The translations under genes and the position numbers were made by a program. Positions 56,610 through 64,000 of a stretch of DNA of 64,000 nt are shown here, in pieces; position 1 is the first letter of the stretch, and the number at the start of each line of letters is the position of its first letter. The DNA is from Symsagittifera roscoffensis (Eukaryota > Xenacoelomorpha > Acoela > Convolutidae). The notes beneath the pieces were generated by a model that worked only from the letters and a program-made list of their open reading frames with translations, did not search any database and was not told the origin of the DNA. The stretch spans positions 45,334,395 through 45,398,394 of the forward strand of contig NC_087062.1 in assembly GCF_963678635.1 (NCBI RefSeq), read 5' to 3'.

Positions 56610-56781
56610 AGGAGAGCTTCGAGATCTTCGGAAAGAAGACGTAGTAAAATATCGAAAAGAAATTTCAGAACTAACACAAAAAAGAGCTCCTCTACACAAA
56701 AGAAGAATTATTTTAAGTTCAACTAAAGGGTTACAATTGATATCTATCATCACAACTTTTGTCATTAAACGATTGACATAG
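56479..56781 (+). CDS. Small basic protein, pX-like
   Basis: The second half (NLFRGELRDLRKEDVVKYRK, then LHKRRIIL and GLQLISIITTFVIKRL) has the basic helix, KKR-type patch and hydrophobic end of the small protein that follows the ATPase in Polintons and adintoviruses, where it is compared with adenovirus core protein pX. It overlaps the ATPase tail in another frame, and the true start may be later than 56479. One base separates it from the next ATG (56783). Confidence 0.5.
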   Translation: MSTQYVSILPIFQKFSLRLRKQFILNCPKDFIQFLSECLVNLFRGELRDLRKEDVVKYRKEISELTQKRAPLHKRRIILSSTKGLQLISIITTFVIKRLT

Positions 56782-56782
56782 T

Positions 56783-57193
56783 ATGGAACAGCTTGTTTTA
56801 ATTCCGTACTCAGTTTATCAATCACAAAGTACACTTCCAAGAAAACAAAAATTGGAACAAAGGCAAGAAAAAGAGGAGATTGTACCAAAAAATTTTGATT
56901 CTATTTACAGTGCTGTAAATGCGAGGTTGAAAACGAGCAACAATAAGAATATTATTGATTTAATTTTGAATTCTCCTAGAATTAAAATCAGCCAGTCAGA
57001 CAATATTATATTGGATAATCGAGATACAAAAGAATCTATTGTAGTTTTTGTGTGTGCACTAAAGCGAAAAAATACCAATTTTCCAGATATTTACTTTACA
57101 ATTTTGGAAGCAACACATATTCCTCCCAATTTTGTTATTAACAAGAATGCCAAAGCAAAAGATAGAGGAACTTGGATCCTTTTCAAAATTTGA
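56783..57193 (+). CDS. Conserved Polinton protein upstream of integrase
   Basis: 136 residues, MEQLVLIPYSVYQSQS. A charged linker follows, then VNARLKTSNN, SPRIKISQSDNIILDNRDT, and the end KAKDRGTWILFKI. The frame is intact and overlaps the integrase ATG (57147) by 47 bases. I recognise it as a recurring neighbour of Polinton integrase, without a known function. Confidence 0.6.
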   Translation: MEQLVLIPYSVYQSQSTLPRKQKLEQRQEKEEIVPKNFDSIYSAVNARLKTSNNKNIIDLILNSPRIKISQSDNIILDNRDTKESIVVFVCALKRKNTNFPDIYFTILEATHIPPNFVINKNAKAKDRGTWILFKI

Positions 57194-57629
57194 AAAGGTA
57201 AGACTAAACAGATTGTATTCTAGGGGCAGAGCTGCGTACGGTTCTATTCAAAACTTGAGTAAAGCGAGTGGTTTATCAAAAAAGGAAGTAGAAAAGTTTT
57301 TACAAACCAAGACATCGTATACAAAATTTGGTCCACCAATCAGTTCTTTCCGAAGACTTCAAGCGTTTTCTAAATATATCAATGAAATCTGGTGTATGGA
57401 ATTGGCTTTTGTAGACAAATTAGCTAGTCAAAACAATGGAGTCAAGTATTTATTAGTTGCTTTATTTTTAGATATTTTTTCGAGATTTGTCAGAGTTCAA
57501 ACAATGAAAACAAAGTATGCCAAAGACACTTTACAAGCTTTTAGAAAAATGATTTCTCGAAAAAACACTCCTGAAAAACTTTGGGTTGATAAAGGAACAG
57601 AATATGGGGGAACTTTTAAAAAGTTTTGA
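57147..57629 (+). pseudogene. INT: Retroviral-type integrase, truncated
   Basis: Starts MPKQKIEELGSFSKFEK. The first acidic catalytic position reads CMELAFVDK, Glu in place of the expected Asp. The second Asp is present (LWVDKGTEYGG). The frame stops just after, so the third catalytic residue (Glu) and the C-terminal domain are missing. The stop lies at a deletion junction: the minor capsid frame follows at once without its own N-terminus or ATG. It would insert the Polinton; this version cannot. Confidence 0.85.
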
Positions 57630-58180
57630 CAAAGTTCGAAAACAAAGTTCGAAAACGTATAGGCGCACAAAAATATGAATATAACGGAATTTATGTATCA
57701 GTAGATAAGATTACACAAAAAGTTGCCATTCATTTACCTGAGGATCAATCAGTGTTTATAATTCAAAGTGCTGATTTGAGTCACATTTTTGGTTGTGATT
57801 TAGAACAAAATCAGACAGGTGTTATAATGAAAGGAAAAGGACCACATTATCCTCAGTATTCTTACGATATTATAAGAATACATACCTTAATGATTTATAG
57901 TGATATTATAGAATATAATATAGTAGGCGATACAAAAACTCCATTACTGCGTTGTATTCCTTTCATTTCCAAAGTAAAAAATGGAGACATAATATCTACA
58001 GGACAGTACATGAACTATCAATCCTTCACAAATCTACAAATTAAAAAATTATTAAAAAACTCTTTCCACAGCATAAAAATAGAACTAAGGGATACTACAG
58101 GTGAAAAAATTCCTTTTGTGTCCGTAGGAATTACACGAGTTGTCCTCTTGTTTCGCAAGATTTCGGATAATCATGTTTGA
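57626..58180 (+). pseudogene. mCP: Minor capsid (penton) protein, N-terminus missing
   Basis: The C-terminal two thirds are typical: HTLMIYSDIIEYNIVGDTKT, PLLRCIPF, GQYMNYQSFTNLQI and ITRVVLLFRK. These belong to the single jelly-roll minor capsid protein of Polintons. No ATG opens the frame; the usual first part is absent because of the deletion that also cut the integrase. Two tandem copies of CAAAGTTCGAAAA (57630-57655) mark the junction. Confidence 0.75.
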
Positions 58181-58197
58181 TTTATACTTCATACGAA

Positions 58198-58566
58198 ATG
58201 GTTGCTCAAAGTTCAGCTAATTTTCCTATTTTTCGTGGACATGCAAGGCAGCGTGGAAGAGGTTTTGGTGCTCTTGCACAAACTCTTGGGAGAACTGCAA
58301 TTCCCTTCATTAAATAATATATAGTCCCAGCTGCAAAAAGAATCGGAGCAGATTTATATGAAATTGCCGCTCCAGAGATTGGAGAAGTTGTCAGTGGACG
58401 AAAAAAACTCAAAAAGTTTGCAAAAGATGTTGGAAAAAAAACAGTTCAAAAGCAACTGGGAGGTGGAAAAAAGAAATCCAAGCGTAGAACAAGAAGAACC
58501 ATTTCCCAAAAGAGTAGTTCAAAAATCAGTCGCTCTCGCAAAGACATTTTTGACAAGATAAAATGA
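58198..58566 (+). pseudogene. pVI-like basic capsid-associated protein
   Basis: ATG 58198 opens MVAQSSANFPIFRGHARQRG, then GRGFGALAQTLGRTAIPFI. TAA 58315 interrupts, and the same frame continues with AAPEIGEVVSGRKKLKKF and a Lys/Arg-rich tail to TGA 58564. An N-terminal Gly-rich amphipathic part and a basic tail are features of the pVI-like proteins found next to MCP in these elements. The TGA overlaps the MCP ATG (ATGA). Confidence 0.65.
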
Positions 58567-59886
58567 GTGTAAATCAAAGTAGTCATTTTCGGTACGGAGC
58601 GTTTACAAATTGTTCTTTGGAGATTTTTGATAAAGTCCCAGTTTTGGAAACAATTATGTCATCTTACACACAAGAAGTATTCCCCAGTACTTCTCTGGAT
58701 GAAAGCAGTATTGAGTTTGAATTTGAAACGGATCGTAATCTCTACTTGGATATGCGTGATACCCATCTTAGCTTAAAGCTTCAACTATTCAAAGGAAGAT
58801 TGTTTGATGCTTTCAAAAAAGAAAAAGCAGAACATAAAGCAAAATCGGAGGAAGATTCAGATGAGGAACCACAAACTTACTTAACTTATGTAAACAATCT
58901 ACTACATTCTCTATTCTCCAACTGTGAAGTTTATTTTAACAATACAATGGTTTACAATGCAAATGGGTTATATCCTCATAAGGCACAGATATCGAACGAA
59001 TTCAACTCGTCAGCAGTGAGTAATAAAGGAATTCTTGCTTGTCATGGATACAGTTTGGAAGAAAATCCTGATGCATTTGATATGAATCCATTCACTGATA
59101 GAGCAAATTCCTTGGGAACAGGGATAACTTTTTCACTCTATGAGAGACTCGCCATTGATTTGTTTACTTGCAAAAAACTGTTTTGTACCAAATACCAAAG
59201 TTCGAATTAAACTTATTCGAGCTAGACCTAATTTTTACATGTTATCTGATAATCCAAATGTCAGTCTGAAAATAGTTGATTGTTCACTGTTTACAAGAAG
59301 AATTTTAGTAGCTGAACCTAATCATCAATATTTGCAATGGAATCTGGAAAGGGAACCTGCTCATTACAATTACATGGAAACTATAGCAAGAACCTTTATC
59401 ATTCCATCTCGTCAAAACCAGTTTATTCAGGAAAATGTTTTCAATAATGCCCCAATCAGAAGGATAGTTGTTGCAATGAATACAAATTTGGCTGTTGCGG
59501 GATCTTTTTATGAAAATCCTTCCAATTATCAACAATTTCATTTGAGAGAGCTTAGAATTATTCGGGGTGGAAGAGCAATTATTTCATTAAATACAACTTC
59601 TCCTTGTCGACCCTATGTTACAACAATGAAAGCAATGCAGTTTAACGAAGATTTTCCAGCTCTTCCTATGGAAGATTTTCAAAATCACTATATTCTAGTT
59701 TTCGACTTGACTTCACTACAAGATGCCGCTGAGCACTTGCATTATCCAGAACTTAGTGGAGAAAGCTTGAGATTAGAAATGTTTTTCCAATTTCCCTTGG
59801 AGCAAGTAACGGAAGTGATAGTCTTGGGAGAAAGACTATCAAATTATCAAATTGAGAAATTCGGAACAGTCGCTAAAAATGTTTAA
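58563..59886 (+). pseudogene. MCP: Major capsid protein (double jelly roll), one frameshift
   Basis: About 440 residues in two frames, 58563-59210 and 59140-59886, shifting near 59180. Beginning MSVNQSSHFRYGAF; markers are DRNLYLDMRDTHLSLKLQLF, YVNNLLHSLFSNCEVYFNN, NFYMLSDNPNVSLKIVDCSLFTRR and the end RLEMFFQFPLEQVTEVIVLG, ERLSNYQIEK. This is the protein that NCBI often labels F54H12.2-like, now known as the Polinton MCP. It overlaps genes on both sides by a few bases, and only the single shift breaks it. Confidence 0.92.
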
Positions 59887-60139
59887 TCTTTTTGAGTTTT
59901 CAGGTTCCTATAAAAATATTGTAACTTGTTTTGGACTTTTCTTTGTTACTATCTCTGTACTATCTATATTGTTTTTCTTCAGACCTAAAGCTCCAGAAAA
60001 AATAGAGAAGGAATGCTGTTTAGTTGAAAATCCGAGACACTTCTTCAACCTAGACTGTAAAACAGTATTCAATAAACTTTGCCCACTATATAAGGCTTGT
60101 GTATGGGACTTTGTTGATTCAATTCCTAAATGTGTGTAA
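59879..60139 (+). CDS. Small Cys-rich membrane protein after MCP
   Basis: 86 residues, MFNLFEFSGSYKNIVTCFGL. One membrane span (residues about 13-36, VTCFGLFFVTISVLSILFFF) then CCLVENPRHFFNLDCKTVFN and three more Cys. Overlaps the MCP stop by 8 bases. GTAAGT at 60136 and TTTTTAG at 60200 suggest an intron that begins inside its last codons, so its true end may differ. Confidence 0.5.
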   Translation: MFNLFEFSGSYKNIVTCFGLFFVTISVLSILFFFRPKAPEKIEKECCLVENPRHFFNLDCKTVFNKLCPLYKACVWDFVDSIPKCV

Positions 60140-60227
60140 GTCATTATTCTTCCTTTTTTTTAACCTAAAGTACACTATCAAACTATCAATTTCATTTTTA
60201 GCTGTAAATCAGCCTACAATTGCAAAG

Positions 60228-60578
60228 ATGGATAACATTTCACTTTTGCAAATTATTGAAAGAATTCCAGAGCTCAGGTTCAAGTACATGGGATCATACC
60301 CTTCTGATACAGTACCTCAACTAACAAAATACTCTTTTGCAATTATTAACTCAGCCCGAAGCAATGATAGAGGAGAACACTGGATTATGATTGCTCGAAT
60401 GAATAAAAGCTACTACTTTGCTGATTCTTTGGGAAGAAAGAGATCAACTTACCCTTTTTTGACAAAAAAGCTTCGACGAATGGTTCCTCGAAAGCTACAA
60501 AAAACTGATAATTTGTGTGGTTTTTACGCAATTTATTCAGCATTTCTCCTTTTCAAGTTCTTCCAGTTCTTCCAATAA
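60228..60578 (+). CDS. PRO: Adenain-like cysteine protease
   Basis: 116 residues from ATG 60228 (MDNISLLQIIERIPELRF). The catalytic pattern of the Ulp1/adenain family is visible: His in GEHWIMI, Asp in YFADSLG and Cys in DNLCGFYAI. In Polintons it matures the capsid proteins. An acceptor-like ATTTTTAG lies 27 bases before the ATG. The protein looks complete, or slightly short at its C-terminus (FKFFQFFQ then TAA). It is the last gene of the element on this side. Confidence 0.85.
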   Translation: MDNISLLQIIERIPELRFKYMGSYPSDTVPQLTKYSFAIINSARSNDRGEHWIMIARMNKSYYFADSLGRKRSTYPFLTKKLRRMVPRKLQKTDNLCGFYAIYSAFLLFKFFQFFQ

Positions 60579-61618
60579 TGTTCATGATGTGTATGTTTTG
60601 AATTTTATCAATAATTTTATGTAGAAGTGAATTTTTTATTTGTTAGTGTAATTTTGTAGTAATTTTACTATACGATGTAGTGAATTGTTTGATTATTTAT
60701 GTAATTTAACTTTTTAAATTCCTTAAATTTTTTTACGAAAAGCATCTTAGCAACTAACTCTTTGATGAAATACGGAGAATGATGATGGAATTTGGATGTT
60801 GTAGTCGCCCAATTGAAAGAACTAACGATAGAGTAGATAAATTTACGAAAATTGTAACCAATTTCTAGTAAATTGTATAATTTTCTTAAAAGTTTACTCT
60901 GAGAAAGATGGAAAAATTATTACACAAAAAAATCAGAACCAAAAAAAAATGATATTATGTTCTTCTCAGTGTAAATTTGTACCGTGGCTGAGCAATTGAT
61001 AATGTTGGATGATAATTTTTTGGAAAATTTGGAAATTTCAAATAATTTTTTTGGAAAATTTGGAAATTTCAAAGAATTTTTTAAAGATGAAAGACAAAGT
61101 GATAAAAGAGAACTGAAATGAATCGTAGCAAAAAAAAATGACAGAATAAATAAACCAATTGAGGTAAAAATAAGTTAGATAATTATGTGAAAAAAGATAA
61201 AATAAGTCATAAAATTAACAAGTGTAATGAACCTGTCATCCGTTCCCCAGATAACCTGCGGAAAAAAGATTAAGTAGGATATAAAAGTAATCAACCGTGA
61301 GGAGCTGTCAAGATTCCCCTGATATTCCGTGGAGCGGAATAACTAACCTGTCAAAGATAATCCCCTCTTGACAATTTTCCCCAGATAACCTGAGGGAAAA
61401 TAAATAACATGAAATAAGAATTTAAGATTCTTTCGAGAAAAAAAATTTTCCGTGATATATTAGTTTATGATCCCATACTCTAAATCGAAACTCAATTTTT
61501 GTCGAAACTTACCACCTGAAACTTACCATCCAAAAAAAAATTTTCAATTTTTAATAAAAAATTGTTTTTTCAAGATAAAAATGTATTTGCAAGTACAACT
61601 TTAAAAATTTTCAAAAAA
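60579..61618. other. Polinton right-end non-coding region
   Basis: No gene. Contains a 33-bp tandem pair (TTTTGGAAAATTTGGAAATT) at about 61016-61080 and a group of short palindromes at 61240-61410: CCCCAGATAACCTG twice, and ATTCCG-TGGAG-CGGAAT. From 61513 there are echoes of the fold-back arm (GAAACTTACCACCTGAAACT). Confidence 0.6.
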
Positions 61619-63405
61619 TTTTCTGAAACTTACCTTCTGAAACTTACCATACCGAATTTTTGTAAGACATGATAGTCCTTACATATCACAAATCGTAGAA
61701 GTTAGCTAAGAAACGCAAGTATCGGCAAAATCGAGCTCAAAAAATTCGGGCGCCAAAAATTTTTCTGAAACTTACCATCTGAAACCTCGTATCTTAATAC
61801 ATTGGGAAACCTATTCCCTATCTTAATACATAGGAAATCTATTCCCTATCTTAATACATAGGTTGGCGACCGGATAGTCTATAGCCTATCTTAATACATG
61901 GGGGTCGCCAGGCCCCCCCTTGAACTGCCCCAACCTAAACTACTCAAGAATTAAAAACCGAAAAACAATTTAGCCAAGAATGAAAAACCAAAAAAAAACT
62001 CTTCATTCAAGAATCAAAAACCGAAAAACACTTCAACCGAGAATGAAAAACCGAAAAACACTTCAGCCAAAATTTCAAAAACCGAAAAACACTTCAGCCA
62101 AGAATGAAAAACCAAAAAACATTTCAGCCAAGAATGAAAAAAAAAGCGAGGCTCTTTTCCAGTTCCCCCCCTTTCAAAATACCGATTTTTCTGTTTGTTT
62201 TACGTGTTATTACGGCTAAATGCGTGATGTTACGCTGTAAAGTATGAAGAACAAATCTGTTCAGAATTGTCAATTTGTTAACCACGCCAAATTTCATTGC
62301 ATTACGACAATGTTAAATAGACTTTTCAGTATTGAATTTGAAAGAGGGGAAACTGGAAAAGAGCCAAAAGCGAAAAACACTTCAGCCAAGAAGCAAAAAC
62401 CGAAAAACACTTCAGCCAAGTATGAAACACCAAAAAACATTTCAACCAAGAATGAAAAATTGAAAAACGTTTCAGCCAAGAATGAAAAACCGAAAAAAAA
62501 TATCAGCCGAGAATGAAAAACCGAAAAAAAAACATTTCAGCCAAAATTTAAAAACCGAAAAACACTTCAGCCAAGAATGAAAAACCAAAAACATTTCAGT
62601 CAAAAATCAAAAACCGAAAAACACTTCAGCCAAGAATGAAAAACCGAAAAACATTTCAACCAAGAATGAAAAACCGAAAAAAAAAACATTTCAGCCAAAA
62701 TTTAAAAACCAAAAAACACTTCAGCCAAGAATGAAAAACCGAAAACACTTCAGTCAAAAATCAAAAACCGAAAAACACTTCAGCCAAGAATGAAAAACCA
62801 AAAACCTTTCAGTCAAAAATCAAAAACCGAAAAACACTTTAGCCAAGAATTAAAAACCGAAAAAAAATTTCAGCCGAGAATGAAAAACCGAAAAAAAAAA
62901 CATTTCAGCCAAAATTTAAAAACCAAAAAACACTTCAGCCAAGAATGAAAAACCGAAAACACTTCAGTCAAAAATCAAAAACCGAAAAACACTTCAGCCA
63001 AGAATGAAAAACCGAAAAACATTTCAACCAAGAATGAAAAAAAGCGAAAAACACTTCAGCCAGGATTTAACAACCGAAAAACACTTTAGCCAAGAATTAA
63101 AAACCAAAAAACAGTTCAGCCAAATTTTCAAAAACCGAAAAACACTACAGCCAAGAATGAAAAACCGAAAAACGTTTCAGCCAAGAATGAAAAAAAAAGC
63201 GAAAAACACTTCAGCCAAGAAGCAAAAACCGAAAAACACTTCAACCGAGAATGAAAAACCGAAAAACACTTCAGCCAAGAATGAAAAACCGAAAAACATT
63301 TCAGCCAAGAATGACAAAAAAAGCGAAAACCACTTCAGCCAAGAAGCAAAAACCGAAAAAAACTTCATCCAAGAATGAAAAACCGAAAAGCACTCCAGCC
63401 AAAAT
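61619..63405. repeat. Fold-back arm and 30-bp array, right of the Polinton
   Basis: Direct repeat of 40010-41575: the same arm (61619-61955), the same array unit (about 40 copies, to about 63405) and the same MITE insertion. The G/C run is shorter. Unlike the left unit it has no closing inverted arm; the array runs into unrelated DNA at 63405. Confidence 0.9.
62150..62365. mobile_element. MITE nested in the right array
   Basis: Second copy of the element at 40554-40768, at the same place in the array and with the same AAAAGCGA flanks, so it was inherited with the duplicated array and not inserted again. Differs by a few substitutions and one C. Confidence 0.85.
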
Positions 63406-64000
63406 TTCTTGATGCATTATATAGCCGTTTCTCATCTACTACGCAAACAATCAGATTGAACCTTAATGAAGTTATAAATTTGAGATTTAATGAAAAAGTA
63501 ATTGAGAAACTTGCTGGTGACCACCTAGTAAAATAAAGATATCTTTTAAAACGTGACTACATATAATTATATACGTAAATTGAATACGCAAACAAAATAC
63601 GCGGATTCCAGTTACAGTTTTTGGATTTCGCTTGCTATTGCGGATTCCGCAACAGCTCAATTTAACCATGTACATGTCCTATTATTTGTTTGTAGATTCC
63701 ACAAACTGTTCTGGCTTCGCAAATACAAATGCGGGTTCCGCAAACTCGCCTATTTTTGGAGCCAATTTGAGCAATAAACCTTTAGGGTATTTGTTTGCTG
63801 AATCCAAAACAGCAAAGAATATCAAAGACAAGTAGCAGTTTTTCAGAATATACGACAAATCTGATTTTGGGGAGTCTGCTTACAATGCACAGAATGCGCT
63901 GTCTGGCCGCGTAATGTTTTGGTTTTAAGCATCAGTTTATTTTGTCTTAGAAAAAGCCGATATCAAATATCTGCAGTAAATATTACCATCAATGAACGAA
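63406..64000. other. Unassigned right flank
   Basis: No supported gene. A short TTGCGGATTCCGCAA near-palindrome at about 63639 and several GCGGATTCC / TTCGCAAA echoes between 63599 and 63735 are the only structure. A 67-codon frame at 63632-63835 has no motif. Confidence 0.4.

Larger units (their letters stand above)
41575..61965. mobile_element. Polinton/Maverick element, inactive
   Basis: Contains the diagnostic set: protein-primed PolB, retroviral-type integrase, adenain-like protease, FtsK/HerA-type packaging ATPase, and major and minor jelly-roll capsid proteins. The arm at 41580-41790 is inverted relative to 61745-61965, which could be the terminal inverted repeats or belong to separate fold-back units on each side; outer limits are therefore uncertain. 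Size is within or a little above the usual 15-20 kb because PolB is internally triplicated. Broken genes (PolB, ATPase, integrase, MCP) make it non-autonomous. Confidence 0.9.

Noticed and set aside
63632-63835. 67-codon ORF near the right edge
   Set aside because: Composition follows the local GCGGATTCC / TTCGCAAA echoes; nothing supports coding.

Overview
This is animal nuclear DNA: AT-rich, repeat-dense, with introns, and made mostly of decayed mobile elements. Two elements dominate: a Ty3/gypsy-type LTR retroelement family (one relic on the minus strand, one 17.6-kb copy on the plus strand) and a Polinton/Maverick (virus-like DNA transposon). Together they point to an invertebrate metazoan. 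The Polinton polymerase N-terminus (zinc fingers plus an OTU-like region) recalls cnidarian Mavericks, but that is an impression and does not place the species. I see no rRNA gene, confident tRNA or CRISPR array, and no complete host gene; two short GC-richer blocks look like last exons of host genes.

Layout. 1-11480: relic of the LTR element on the minus strand (LTR trace, ORF1/gag, pol and env fragments), with part of env duplicated in tandem. 11481-18623: intergenic DNA with a hAT-like MITE, a 1-kb TIR element and a long inverted repeat. 18624-36237: the large LTR retroelement, with 410-bp LTRs (TG...CA, about 98% identical) and a perfect 5-bp target duplication ATTTT. Its order is leader, ORF1, gag, protease, RT, RNase H, integrase, small hydrophobic ORF, ORF-X, env, ORF-Z (which has an apparent intron), LTR. 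36238-40009: host-like sequence with two candidate exons, a second 1-kb TIR element and a hAT MITE with perfect TSD. 40010-41930 and 61619-63405: fold-back-like units with about 30-bp tandem arrays, flanking the Polinton. 42101-60578: the Polinton body. 63406-64000: unassigned.

The Polinton encodes a protein-primed family B DNA polymerase on the minus strand. On the plus strand lie PC4-like ORFs, a conserved membrane protein, packaging ATPase, pX-like protein, retroviral-type integrase, minor capsid protein, pVI-like basic protein, major capsid protein and adenain-like protease, several joined by ATGA overlaps. It is dead as it stands: polymerase, ATPase, integrase and major capsid genes are all broken. 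The polymerase has a striking stepwise internal triplication.

The least familiar part is the LTR element. It carries an envelope gene whose product resembles glycoproteins of chuvirus-like viruses, a small hydrophobic ORF kept in both copies, ORF-X upstream of env, and a long ORF-Z that overlaps the env stop codon and appears to be spliced into a basic, NLS-like tail.
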